A DNA stretch of 64,000 nucleotides from Desulfogranum marinum (GCF_016918565.1 NZ_JAFFQD010000011.1:1-64000); one strand, 5' to 3'. Positions 32,110 through 42,400 are shown, numbered from the stretch's first letter. Notes: generated by a model not told the origin, from the letters alone. Made by a program: numbers and translations.

Positions 32110-32304
32110 ATGACAACTCAAGTTCTCAGAAAACATGAAACCAAAGTAAACATTACTCAGGAAACCTCAAAATTCTCACTGATCACTGTGATGACCATGG
32201 CAAGCTTGGTTGGAATCTGGGCACTTGCCTGTCTTGTTGGCGGATTGGCAAGCAGTGGTACCGGTAATCTGATCAAAGGTTACATCACAGCAATCTTTGG
32301 ATAA
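32110..32304 (+). CDS. Small single-span membrane protein, copy 2
   Basis: 64 residues, differing from copy 1 at K7R, V15I, A26T, I47A and R56K only. Same architecture: polar N-terminus, one long helix, glycine-rich turn and amphipathic end. Ribosome site GAGGAAAAAGCC. The conservative pattern of changes indicates selection on all copies rather than decay. Co-transcribed with the two-span protein at 32367 from its own sigma-54 promoter. Confidence 0.85.
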   Translation: MTTQVLRKHETKVNITQETSKFSLITVMTMASLVGIWALACLVGGLASSGTGNLIKGYITAIFG

Positions 32305-32366
32305 CACATCGATTTTGACTCAACAATCTATCTTGATTCAACAATAGTTCACAGGAGAAACGAAAA

Positions 32367-32672
32367 ATGGCTACAACAAGTAAAACAAGAAAAATGACCA
32401 CAGGTATAATGCTTGCTTCCAGCGCTTTACTTATGCTTTGGGTCTCAGCAGCCTTTATAGGAGCCTTGAATCAAGTTAACTGGCAAGTTGGCGAGCTTAT
32501 GCGGCAATACATGCTGGCAACAGGCACGATGAAACCTTTACATACTCTGGTCGATTATTATACCCATATCAAAGGCATTGAATACCTGATCTGTGTATCC
32601 TTTTTCGTTGCCTTCCCGGTATTCGTCAAATACATCAACAAAGAAAAAAGACCTGTTCCTGTTCAGTTATGA
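32367..32672 (+). CDS. Small two-span membrane protein, copy 2
   Basis: 101 residues. Same layout as copy 1, with an SKTR insertion after MATT and a slightly different tail (PVPVQL). The helices and the linker (MRQYMLATGTMKPLHTLVDY, then YTHIKGIEYL) are nearly unchanged. AGGAG ribosome site and the tandem TTGA-TCAACAAT repeat precede it. Confidence 0.85.
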   Translation: MATTSKTRKMTTGIMLASSALLMLWVSAAFIGALNQVNWQVGELMRQYMLATGTMKPLHTLVDYYTHIKGIEYLICVSFFVAFPVFVKYINKEKRPVPVQL

Positions 32673-32696
32673 AGTAAAAGGAACACCTTCTCTTAT

Positions 32697-32722
32697 AAAT
32701 ACCCGGCTTCGGCCGGGTATTT
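32697..32722 (+). terminator. Terminator of small operon 2
   Basis: AAATACCCGGC pairs with GCCGGGTATTT around TTCG, nearly identical to the terminator of operon 1. Confidence 0.85.
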
Positions 32723-33248
32723 ATGTTTTATGCACTCCGCTTTTCTATTTTTCACCCCATCACTTTCATGCCACTCTCTGACATTTTGCCCGCCTCCCCC
32801 TGATGTCTCATCAGGTCAGGTGGTGCCGGGTTCCAATTTTTTGGTAGTGAATCACAGCAGACTACCGGATTCTTCGATTACCATTTACTGCAGAAATACT
32901 AAATGCCGAAAAAGATGGTGACGCATGTACTAACCTTCGGTGAACATTTTGTTAAATATTGTATCTCATGATCTATAACTGTATGAGCCTGAAATTAATT
33001 CCCCCCTCAAAAAAACACTATTCTAAACCTAAATTCAGGTTCATACGTTTAAGTTTGACACAAGAAAGTTGCCAACTTGCCTATCGATCGGTAACTGTAA
33101 CCAAACAAGTGGTTTTTCTCCACGACAGCGCATAGCATTTCCTTTAAAAAAATATTTCTCCTCTCTTTTCTGACAAATAGAGGACAACAAGAGGCAGCGT
33201 GGGCTTTCGCCACACTTGTGCAACACATACTAAAATACCACACATTGC

Positions 33249-33296
33249 TGCAACACAGCTGTCGTTCAAACTGTAGCATGCAACACTATCGAAGCA
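33249..33296. promoter_or_regulatory. Two activator-type sites, operon 3
   Basis: Site 1 is TGCAACA-CAGC-TGTCGTT (33249-33266); site 2 is TGCAACA-CTAT-CGAAGCA (33279-33296). The block around site 2, AACTGTAGCATGCAACACTA, is shared with operon 2. Site 1 is 148 bp upstream of the sigma-54 promoter. Confidence 0.6.
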
Positions 33297-33396
33297 TACT
33301 GCTCACCCCTTCACTTAAAACCACAAGAGAAAATTATTGCAATATTTTCAACATATTGAACAGAAACTTGCCTTTTTACTAGTGCGTTTCTAACAT

Positions 33397-33412
33397 TGGC
33401 ACCACATATGCA
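33397..33412 (+). promoter_or_regulatory. Sigma-54 promoter, operon 3
   Basis: TGGCACCACATATGCA, correct -24/-12 spacing, 64 bp before the first small gene. Confidence 0.8.
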
Positions 33413-33475
33413 AAATAAAAAGTAAAGAAAACAAGAAAGGCCATATAATAGCCCATAAACATTGAGGAAAAAATC

Positions 33476-33670
33476 ATGACAACGCAAGTTCTGAAAAACC
33501 ATGAAACCAAGGTAAACGTTACTCAAGAAACCTCAAAATTCTCACTGATCACTGTGATGACCATGGCAGGCTTGGTTGGAATCTGGGCACTTGCCTGTCT
33601 TGTTGGCGGATTGGCAAGCAGTGGAACCGGTAACCTGATCAGGGGTTACATAACTGCAATCTTTGGATAA
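33476..33670 (+). CDS. Small single-span membrane protein, copy 3
   Basis: 64 residues, differing from copy 1 at K8N, A26T, S32G and I47A. T26 and A47 are shared with copy 2, so copies 2 and 3 are the closest pair here. Ribosome site TTGAGGAAAAAATC. Same predicted topology and same operon organisation as the other two copies. Confidence 0.85.
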   Translation: MTTQVLKNHETKVNVTQETSKFSLITVMTMAGLVGIWALACLVGGLASSGTGNLIRGYITAIFG

Positions 33671-33732
33671 TACATCGACCTTGACTCAACAATCTATCTT
33701 GACTCAACAATAGTTCACAGGAGAAACGAAAA

Positions 33733-34038
33733 ATGGCAACAACAGCTAAAACAAGAAAATTAACCACAGGTATAATACTTGCTTCCAGCGCTTTACTTAT
33801 GCTTTGGGTCTCTGCAGCCTTTATAGGAGCCTTGAATCAAGTTAACTGGCAGGTCAGCGAGCTAATGCGGCAATACATGCTGGCAACAGGCATGATGAAG
33901 CCATTGCACACTCTGGTTGATTATTACACCCATATCAAAGGCATTGAATACCTGATCTGTGTATCCTTTTTTGTCGCCTTCCCGGTATTTGTTAAATACA
34001 TCAACAAAGAAAAAAGACCGATACCTGTTATGAAATAA
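33733..34038 (+). CDS. Small two-span membrane protein, copy 3
   Basis: 101 residues, with AKTR after MATT and KLTTGIIL in the first helix; linker and second helix as in copies 1 and 2, tail PIPVMK. Spacer repeat and AGGAG ribosome site are conserved. Last gene of the triplicated array; it converges with the HD-GYP gene. Confidence 0.85.
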   Translation: MATTAKTRKLTTGIILASSALLMLWVSAAFIGALNQVNWQVSELMRQYMLATGMMKPLHTLVDYYTHIKGIEYLICVSFFVAFPVFVKYINKEKRPIPVMK

Positions 34039-34057
34039 CAGCGAGCAATCCTCATAC

Positions 34058-34083
34058 AAACGCCCGGCAAAAGCCGGGCGTTT
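34058..34083. terminator. Bidirectional terminator between small operon 3 and the HD-GYP gene
   Basis: AAACGCCCGGC pairs with GCCGGGCGTTT around AAAA. It is 19 bp after the small gene and 4 bp after the convergent HD-GYP stop, so it can serve both. Confidence 0.85.
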
Positions 34084-34087
34084 GCAT

Positions 34088-37030
34088 TTACGCATTCCCA
34101 GTTTTTACATATTTCTGCAGGTCCACAGAATCAATCTGTTCAGGCAGGAGATACTTATCTGCATATTCCTTATAAGCGCCACTGGCAAGAAACAGTTTGA
34201 ACAAATTCGAATCAATATGTTTTTCCTGTTCCATGGTGCTCATTATCTGTATTACTTCACTTAATTTTTTTGCTTTTTTATATGGCCGATCCGATGCTGT
34301 AAGCGCCTCAAAAATATCTGCGATAGCCATCATTTTTGCAGGAACAGACAATTGGCTCGAGTCCAACTGACGAGGGTAACCTGTGCCATCCATCTTTTCA
34401 TGGTGTCCACCAGCTATATCGGGGACATCCTGCAGGTGTTTTGGATAAGGAAGTTTTTTCAACATGATAATGGTCTGCACGATATGATCATTAATCTTGT
34501 AGCGTTCCTCGTTGGTCAGCGTTCCTCGTTTCACCGAAAGGTTATAGAGTTCACCTCTATTATAAAGGTACTTCGGAGTTTTCACCACAAAACCACAATC
34601 ATCCTCCTTGCATATTTTCTGGTTTTTGGTTCGCTCAACAATATGCTCTTCCTTGTCTGCAAGCAGGTATTCAGTTACCGGTAAAAGTGAAGCTCTGGTC
34701 CGTTCCTTACGCTGTAGTTCTTCCCAGCTGATACCAATTCGGTCATCTATGGTGCGCTGCCACTTACGGCCTGCTATTTTCTGCAACCGCTCTTTATCCT
34801 CGTTTGCAAAAAATTCACCGCCGAGATTGCATCCGGCAACAAAAGCAAATTCTTTATCAAGAACCTGCCACTGCTCCTCTAAATTCTGATAAAGAAGCTC
34901 CTTATTCCCCCCAGCGTGAACTTGCTCCCAATACTCTATATGAGCATCCCTTTTCAACACTTCAAATCGCATCCGTATTTCATGAATTCTATCGTAAATG
35001 GTTTCAAGTTTTGTTGCCTTATCGACAACATACTCAGGCGTGGTTACCTTGCCGCAATCATGAAGCCAGGTGGCTATATGCAATGCCTCCCACTGTTCGG
35101 CGTCCATAGTGAAATCGGCAAAAGTACCAACGCTGCATTCACAGGCTTTTTGTGCCAGCAGTTTGGTCAACACCGGCACCCTCTGACAATGCCCCCCTGT
35201 ATAGGGAGACTTGGCATCAATAGCACCGGCAAGAAGCACAATAAATGAATCGAGTAGTTGCTTTTGCATTTTCAACATCTTGCGGCTCTCCAATGTCACT
35301 GCTGCAAATCCTGAAATTGCTTCAGCAAAGGCTACTTGATCTTTTTCAATAGAAACGTTCTGCTCGTCTGTCCTTCCGTAACAGATACACAACACGCCTA
35401 CGCCTTCTTTTTGCCTGTTGCGAAGAGGAAGCATGAATACATCCATTGACGGAGCTGAAATATTCGAAAAAACCGGCGCAAATTCTCCGCTTTCATCAGC
35501 ATCCACAGTTCGGATTTCCAAATTGCCTGTGCGCAGCACTTTTGCCATGGCTGATTGCTTGGAGAGAGAAATACCTTTTACCCCTTCACACTCCTGACAA
35601 CTCCCTTGTCGATCATAAATCGTTCCTGGCACCAATTGATTACCGGCTTCATTGACAAGATAAGTGACAGCAGCATCCGCCTTACATATATGAAGGCTTT
35701 CACTGGTAATAATTGCCAACAGAGCGTCAAAATCTTGTTCGCTGGCCAAAGAGTTGATCAGCAGAGTAAACTGGCTGATAGTTGTCTGCATCAAACTCAT
35801 TACTTTGGAAAGCTCATCAACCTCTATCACAGTGGAACCTTCGGCATCCTGCAGAGAAAAATCAAAATTACTGATTCTTTTCGCTCGGACGGCAAGCCTA
35901 CGTAGTGGAGTTGCAATCAATCTTGCCATTACCAGCGAAATCGGACCGGTGATAATAATAAGAACCAGAATGATCAAGGCTCCTCTCATTTGAATACGTA
36001 TCGCCTCGGCCATTAACTCTTTTTCAGGGGAGAGCATAGCCAGATAATACCCGGAACTCTCGAGTAGGTTATCCAGCTCGCGGATTCCTCCCAACCAACG
36101 TTCACCCTGAAAAGCAAAGTCCACAACCTGGTCGTCAAAATTAACTGTCTGCTTGGCATAGGACAACACATCGCTCTGTAGTTCTTCTACCCTGGGCAAC
36201 GCATGCTCTTTGTCATTGGATTTTTTTTGCAGCATTTGAGAATCTTGGTAGGCAACCACAAAACCGTCTTCTGATAAAATCACGATCTCCGAATGTTCTG
36301 TCATTTTGTGGCCGGCCAAGGTTTCAGAAAGCTGAATCAGGGTCACATCCCCGGCTACGACAGCGCCTGAGGGTAGGGATTTATAAGAGATTGTAAATCC
36401 GACCTGATCTATAAAATGAAACAAATAAGGATCTGTACTGTGCACCTTTTTATCATCACGAGCAATGGTATACCAGGGACGAACGCGTGGATCATAGGCG
36501 GTTTTCTCCAAACCGGTTCGCTGCAGTTCCTGCAATGATTGATTGTACCAGAACCGTTGTTGATATCTGACACCGTCAGTTGCTGTATGTACATTATCTA
36601 CCACCAGTGCGGCCATGTCAGGTGCATGAAAACGGGTACGCATATATTCAAAGTTCAAAGGACGAACAATAAAATAGTCTCCATTGGGGTATCCAACCTC
36701 AAGCCCTGATAGATGTGGTGCTTCCTGCAGCGTTGCTTGTAACATAGGCAGATAAAGTAAGCGTTCATCAAGGGTTTCAGCCTCAACTAAATCGGTGTTG
36801 CTGATGATGAGAACTGCAGTTGCAACAGGCTTATATGTTCCAATGTAATCCAGGCTTAACTCCTTATTCACCTGATTGAATACCTCTTGAGAAGCGTCGA
36901 GTAACAGCTCTGCTGTTTCTTTATAGTTGTACCACCCCAGGATGGAGCCAAAGATGATGATCAGCGTGGTGAAAAATGCAGCAATAACAATATGCAGTGG
37001 TAAATGGATGTGCGTTTTTTTTGATTTCAT
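34088..37030 (-). CDS. Membrane HD-GYP-type c-di-GMP phosphodiesterase with Cache, HAMP and GAF
   Basis: 980 residues from the ATG at 37030 (AGGTGA before it); an upstream frame extension to 37129 is not protein-like. One helix near 10-32, a large periplasmic dCache-type sensor (about 35-335), a second helix about 345-365, HAMP (about 366-420), GAF (about 435-600), then the catalytic region. H657-D658 lie in WLHDCGKV and the GYP motif HHEKMDGTGYP lies near 877-887. Usual HD-GYP proteins have about 60 residues between these; here there are about 220, so some 140-150 residues are inserted. Probably hydrolyses c-di-GMP in response to a periplasmic ligand. Confidence 0.88.
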   Translation of the reverse strand: MKSKKTHIHLPLHIVIAAFFTTLIIIFGSILGWYNYKETAELLLDASQEVFNQVNKELSLDYIGTYKPVATAVLIISNTDLVEAETLDERLLYLPMLQATLQEAPHLSGLEVGYPNGDYFIVRPLNFEYMRTRFHAPDMAALVVDNVHTATDGVRYQQRFWYNQSLQELQRTGLEKTAYDPRVRPWYTIARDDKKVHSTDPYLFHFIDQVGFTISYKSLPSGAVVAGDVTLIQLSETLAGHKMTEHSEIVILSEDGFVVAYQDSQMLQKKSNDKEHALPRVEELQSDVLSYAKQTVNFDDQVVDFAFQGERWLGGIRELDNLLESSGYYLAMLSPEKELMAEAIRIQMRGALIILVLIIITGPISLVMARLIATPLRRLAVRAKRISNFDFSLQDAEGSTVIEVDELSKVMSLMQTTISQFTLLINSLASEQDFDALLAIITSESLHICKADAAVTYLVNEAGNQLVPGTIYDRQGSCQECEGVKGISLSKQSAMAKVLRTGNLEIRTVDADESGEFAPVFSNISAPSMDVFMLPLRNRQKEGVGVLCICYGRTDEQNVSIEKDQVAFAEAISGFAAVTLESRKMLKMQKQLLDSFIVLLAGAIDAKSPYTGGHCQRVPVLTKLLAQKACECSVGTFADFTMDAEQWEALHIATWLHDCGKVTTPEYVVDKATKLETIYDRIHEIRMRFEVLKRDAHIEYWEQVHAGGNKELLYQNLEEQWQVLDKEFAFVAGCNLGGEFFANEDKERLQKIAGRKWQRTIDDRIGISWEELQRKERTRASLLPVTEYLLADKEEHIVERTKNQKICKEDDCGFVVKTPKYLYNRGELYNLSVKRGTLTNEERYKINDHIVQTIIMLKKLPYPKHLQDVPDIAGGHHEKMDGTGYPRQLDSSQLSVPAKMMAIADIFEALTASDRPYKKAKKLSEVIQIMSTMEQEKHIDSNLFKLFLASGAYKEYADKYLLPEQIDSVDLQKYVKTGNA

Positions 37031-37530
37031 GGAGTTGTTCACCTGAAAATGGATAAACTCATAAAATATCATACCAGGGGTGGTTGCAGACTTTCTTGTC
37101 TTACAGTAGCATAAATGTACAGTAACCATTCAGCGAATATCGAAAAACTGTCAATCTCCCCCGAGCTGTAATTTTTCAGCAGTGCTCCAAATGGCCACAG
37201 GTTGACCCAATAGCTGATAAACTCCGACTTCGACCCATCGATATGCTGGTCGGGCAGAGAGTGGAGAGTTGAAGTGCTGCTGAATAGCAACAATGTATGA
37301 AATAAGACTAATGCTAACTATCCTCTTTATTTTAAAGCGAAAAACCGGAAAATATTTTCCGATTTTATGTGAAAAAATGACGAAAACGTCTTTAAGACCT
37401 CCCAAGAACACCCTGTCTCTCTCCCACAGAGTGGATTGTGGCACAAAACAGACACATGCTATAAAACCAGTACAATTATTGCATAATTTCCCCATACAAT
37501 AATCCCGTTTAAATTCACCAAGGGCAAAAT
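37031..37530. other. 500-bp gap with a 16-bp palindrome
   Basis: No credible gene. A perfect palindrome, CGGAAAATATTTTCCG, at 37346-37361 may be an operator for the divergent genes on either side. The remaining frames lack ribosome sites and motifs. Confidence 0.45.
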
Positions 37531-37812
37531 ATGGCTCCTAAAGTAAAACCACCTGAGATTGGCCCATTTGTATTCCCCGCTATTCTAGCATTTTTTGGAC
37601 TATGGTGCCTCTATGACGGCTGGTTGTCGACTGACCCAAACATGCAGGAACATCTCTTGTTCAACAGAATTGCAGGTGGGATCCTGCTCCCTTGGGCTGT
37701 GATTGATTTTATCCGTACCCGTAAACGGGAAAAACTTTATGCTGAAAAAGAAAAAAAAAAGGTACGTAACAGCGCTGATGATGCTCCCGAAGACACACCT
37801 GATCAACAATGA
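37531..37812 (+). CDS. Small two-span membrane protein of unknown function
   Basis: 93 residues: PPEIGPFVFPAILAFFGLWCLYDGWL (helix 1), LLFNRIAGGILLPWAVIDFI (helix 2), then a highly charged tail (KREKLYAEKEKKKVRN). Similar small proteins with a GWL...P..N pattern occur beside CPBP proteases. It overlaps the next start by 4 bp, so the two are coupled. No enzymatic motif. Confidence 0.75.
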   Translation: MAPKVKPPEIGPFVFPAILAFFGLWCLYDGWLSTDPNMQEHLLFNRIAGGILLPWAVIDFIRTRKREKLYAEKEKKKVRNSADDAPEDTPDQQ

Positions 37813-38495
37813 TTGAAAACCGCAGTCTACTGCTTCCGTACGCAGCACCCTATTTTGCGTATGTGATCATTGCTTCACTGCTCGGCGATGTTGTTTCCGA
37901 TGAGATAAATTATATTCTTCGTATTATAGCTGCAACAGGCCTGCTTATCTGGGGCTGGCGCTGGTACATCCCGCTTGGCGGAAGCAAGTCCTTTTTATCA
38001 TCAATGCTGCAAGGAGGAGTTTTCGGCATAGTAGGTTGCGCCGCGTGGATTCTCCTCCTTCTTCCTTTTACTGAAGCTGCAGAAGCAACCCCCTGGTCAG
38101 CCGGCGGTTTTGCCTTACGTGTAGTCTCTGCGGGCTTGCTTGTTCCTGTGTTTGAAGAGCTTATGATTCGTGGTTTTGCGTTTCGTCTGGCCCTTCAGTG
38201 GGACCAATGCCGCAGGGAGAAAATTGATGATCCCCTCTACACAGCTCTCCACGAACGTTCCATCAACGACCTTAAACCTGGAGAGTGGTCATGGATGGCG
38301 GTTATCATCTCCACCCTGGTCTTCATGATCGGACACGGGATACCTGAGTGGCCGGCAGCGATCGCTTATGGCTTGTTAATGTCTTTTTTACTGATCAAAC
38401 AAAAAGACTTGATTGCCTGCATTGTTGCCCATGGAACTACCAACCTTTCCCTTGCAGCATATATTGCTCTTACCGGCAGCTGGCAACTCTGGTAA
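37809..38495 (+). CDS. CPBP/CAAX-type intramembrane metalloprotease
   Basis: 228 residues with six to eight membrane helices. Catalytic signature FEELMIRGFAFR (EExxxR) near 115-126, a histidine in MIGHGIPEWPA, and another in IVAHGTTN. This is the arrangement of the CPBP family, relatives of Rce1. The spacing resembles exosortase-associated CAAX-like proteases, but no exosortase or sorting-signal protein is visible nearby. Overlaps the small membrane protein gene (ATGA). Confidence 0.85.
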   Translation: MIENRSLLLPYAAPYFAYVIIASLLGDVVSDEINYILRIIAATGLLIWGWRWYIPLGGSKSFLSSMLQGGVFGIVGCAAWILLLLPFTEAAEATPWSAGGFALRVVSAGLLVPVFEELMIRGFAFRLALQWDQCRREKIDDPLYTALHERSINDLKPGEWSWMAVIISTLVFMIGHGIPEWPAAIAYGLLMSFLLIKQKDLIACIVAHGTTNLSLAAYIALTGSWQLW

Positions 38496-38779
38496 CGTGC
38501 CCCCCCTGCGCCTCACTCACATCCTCCTTTGCGTTTCCCCTTGTTCTTCATCCGACGGGATCTGCTGTAAAATAATCGCGCAAATAGTGTCACTTGCACA
38601 AATGACGAAAAAAAGCTAAGAATATCAATTAACAAGATGACAAAATTGCCATTATAGGTCAACAGCCAGCTGTGGTGCCCTGCAAGTAAAAAAACGATAC
38701 CTGTATGTTCCGCCCCAGCACCACAGGCGATTCCTTCATTATCGCAGTGTTAATTGCAGACATGCCATGGAGTGGTTCT

Positions 38780-39328
38780 ATGACAAACAGATACATACGT
38801 TTTATCCCTAACTTGCTTTCATCGCTCCGGCTTGCCCTTGCTGCTTTTTTCCTTTTTTTTCCGGCAGCATATTGGTTTTGGCTGATCCTCATAGGCGGAG
38901 GTAGCGATATCCTTGATGGGTGGCTTGCCAGACGCTGGCAAGTGCAGAGCTGGCTGGGTGGAATTATGGACGCCGTTGCCGACAAGCTGTTCGTCCTCAT
39001 TGCCCTGCTCACCCTCGCCGGTAGTGGCAGGTTTTCCTTCTGGTGGGTGCCTCTGCTTGTGATGCGCGATATCCTAGTCGCGTTTACAGCGCTGTATGCC
39101 GCCTGTATCAGATCGTGGAAATCTTTTCAAAAAATGGAAGCACGATGGTCTGGAAAAACGGCAACAGCCGCTCAGTTTACAGTACTGCTCACCCTGTCAC
39201 TTACAACCGAGGGTATGGCACCAATACTTTGGGCTGCCACCCTGCTCAGTTTTGTGGCAGCTTGTGACTACGGCCGCCTCTTTATTCTTGAGCTTCAACA
39301 AAGAGCAGCTGAAAAAAAGCGGCCCTAA
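38780..39328 (+). CDS. CDP-alcohol phosphatidyltransferase
   Basis: 182 residues from the ATG at 38780 (GGAG six bases before); an in-frame ATG at 38705 would add 25 residues unlike the family. Complete active-site motif DGx2ARx8Gx3Dx3D in DILDGWLARRWQVQSWLGGIM followed by DAVAD. Five or six membrane helices. Enzymes of this class transfer a phosphatidyl group from CDP-diacylglycerol to an alcohol such as glycerol-3-phosphate. Whether this is PgsA or another family member cannot be told from the window. Confidence 0.88.
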   Translation: MTNRYIRFIPNLLSSLRLALAAFFLFFPAAYWFWLILIGGGSDILDGWLARRWQVQSWLGGIMDAVADKLFVLIALLTLAGSGRFSFWWVPLLVMRDILVAFTALYAACIRSWKSFQKMEARWSGKTATAAQFTVLLTLSLTTEGMAPILWAATLLSFVAACDYGRLFILELQQRAAEKKRP

Positions 39329-39432
39329 GACAATAACAAACAAGCTGCCCAACCTGAATTTCTGATGAAAAATCAGGGTTAAAAATTGTACACGCCTCTC
39401 TTTTCATGCCTGGATGTAGCTTCCCTGCAAGT

Positions 39433-42400
39433 TCACCAACACATTTGTCGGTTTCCTACATAGCAGAATTCAACCACCGGAACTTCCCAGGTTTCGCCCT
39501 TGCACCTCGCCTTAAATGCAGGATCAGCGATCTCCTCTCTATAACGCTTAACAACAGCAACCACTCTCACCTCCTGAACCTGGTGCAAACGCTCACACCA
39601 CTTATCTCGCGCAGATTGAGCGAGACGAGCAACAGGTATATTGTCTTTATCCAGCAGCTCTATCTGCATATCCTGTAAAACCGGTTGCAACCGTGCCCCC
39701 ACTTCCAACTTCTCCACAGCCCTTCTGGACGGGTGATTTTCCTGTTTCACTCCGGCAAAATCGATAAAGACATCTTTCATCCCCAGCACCACATATCGTT
39801 TCTCAGTAGACTTGTCCCGCAAAGTCGGAAACAATTTTCTCCGCAATAAAAAATGTCCCTCCAGCACCGCAACATGGGGATTGAAAACACCTTGCACTGC
39901 AAAGAGATGGAGCGTAAAACGTGCCCTGGACATGCCGACATAATATAGCCTGCGCTCTTCCTCCATTTCCTCTCCCTGCTTTTGCTGCCAGTTTTCGCCA
40001 AGCATAAACACATGATCGAACTCCAACCCTTTTACCGAGTGAACTGTCGATAAGAATATGCCGTTGCCAAGGTTTCTGGAACGTCTCTGATCAGCAAAGC
40101 ACTCATACAGATACTCTTCTATGTCTGCAACGGGCTGTTCATTATCACTAGTTTCATTAATCCACTCATTGATCAGCTCCCTTAGGTTTTGATGCCAGAG
40201 ATTATCGTCCGCAGTTGTCTCCGGCAGCAAGCAAAGCAGGGCACTCCCCTTTAACGATTGGAGACGACGACATCGTAAAAAATCCAGCATCTCTGCATGC
40301 TCGCGAATCCTGGTCAGTGTTGGAAAGCCTTCAGTTCGTCCCCAATACAGATTAATATCCAGGTTTTCTGCTTCAAAAATGGAACGAACACCATCCAGCT
40401 CTTTCCACTCACGCGCCAGAATTGCACAGCCGGCCAAATCAAAATCACTTTCAACACTTTGCAGACGTTTGATCTCCTCCAGCAAACCATACCCCTGCGC
40501 TCTTTGATCGGCGACCTCCAAAACTTGCACTTTTCCCATACCAACAGGGTCATTTACGCCTACATTACCGCCTGGAGGCAGACTTGCTCTTGCCTGATTA
40601 ACCTTGATTGGGTGCTCGGTTTTCATCCGGTCATCATTCCGCTCAATCAGACAATTGGAAGCAGCAATGATATTGGCAGTGGATCGGTAATTTTCAACAA
40701 GATAATGGATCTCCGCCGTATAATCCTTGCGGAATCTCCGGATAAATCCCACATTCGCGCCTCGAAAACGATAAATATTCTGGTCATCGTCGCCGACAGC
40801 CATAATGGTCATTTGCCGGTCATGCTCCTTGGCCATCTTCCCGGTCAGTAGCGACACAAGCTCATATTGCTCCTCATCAATATCCTGGTATTCATCCACC
40901 AGAATGTGACTGAACTTGCCGACAAGAGTATCCCACGGCGATCCGTCTACAAAGCCCAGCACATCGGTTTCGTCTCGAAGCAGCTGGATCGCCTCCCGAA
41001 TCATCTCAGAAAAACCAGCACCATCATCACCGTTTTCTTTTGCTGCCACAGCAGGAGACCTGCCGGTTAAACGAAGCGCCAGACCATGGAAGGTAAGGGT
41101 TGTAACCCTGGCCATTTCATTACCAACCAAATCACGCAATCTCCTACGCAAACTCATGACTGCACTGCGGTTAAAACAGAGCACCAAAACGGCCTGAGGT
41201 TGTACTCGTTTCACCCGCAACAAAAAGGCAACCCGGTGCACAACCACTCTGGTTTTCCCTGCTCCCGGCCCGGCCAAAACCAGCATATTCCTTTCAGTAG
41301 GCGCGGACACAATGGCTGCCTGTTGCTTATTCTGTAAATCATCTACTATGCGCTGATACGACTGCTCACTGGTTGCCCGCTCAAGCAACTTCTTCCTGCC
41401 AGGAAAATACCGATTAACAAACTCTTCTTTTTCATCGTTAAAATAAGAAGCAACCAATCGCATGGCGGTACTGATTTTATCTATTGCCTGCCGTGCATAT
41501 TCATTCATCACATGCACCTGAAAATTACGCTCCGTGTAATGTGTCTCCAGGGGGGCAAAATCAGCAACTGAATACCGCTTGCCTTTTGCCTCGGCATATA
41601 ACCGCAAAGTCATTGCCTGGCTGAAGACGGCAAGGCCCTTTTGCAGGTCCAGAACGCCCAGTTCATTCATAAACAACACCGCTCGTTCTGCTGCTGCCAG
41701 TGGATTTTTAAGCGAAGGCCGCAGTAACAGATCATTTTTCAATCTATCTATAATCTGCTCTAAACTAAACTCGACCAATAGGCTGGCATTTGCTTTTTCC
41801 GAGGGGTTTATTGTTGCAAGAATCTGTTCCAGTGAAGCATGTGCAGCCTGCTGCCGAAGTTTCACCGTTGCCTTGAGCGATTGCCAGTCCCTGTTTAAAA
41901 GCACATTAAAACGTAGCCCGCCGGTAGGGTTGACTTTAACGCTCCCTTTATCGCAAGCCAGCCCTTTTCCATCCCGGCATAGACCATGAAGAATTCGCTG
42001 CAGCACCTCTGGATTACTGTACTCATACCCCTTGTCCAACAGCTGTTGATTTACTTGACGCAGATCTAACACCAGGGCAACACCCGGTTCCACATCGGGC
42101 GCCTGTTCTTCCAGGACATTCAAAAAATCCTGCTCAAGCTTGCACACCCGGTGCAAATGAACATTGGCGCTGTTGGAAACCTTGTACCGCACATACGCGC
42201 TGAGCATCGTTTCTTTTGAGAGCAGTTCGTGTTCTTCCATTGCCTGAAGGGTTTTGATAACACGCTGCGTCTCGGTCTCATCTTTGCTGTCGCGTTGGTC
42301 GGCTGCAAAAGGAGACAATCTTGCCAGCTCGTCGGCACTAAACCCATCTGTTCGCTGGTCCTCCATCAGCGCACCTACAATAGCCAGCCACCGTTCCTGC

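Larger units (their letters stand above)
32723..33475. other. Spacer between small operons 2 and 3
   Basis: No credible gene. It begins with the duplicated downstream segment (CCTGATGTCTCATCAGG and GTGCCGGGTTC), then AT-rich DNA, then two activator-type sites and the sigma-54 promoter of operon 3. Confidence 0.55.
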
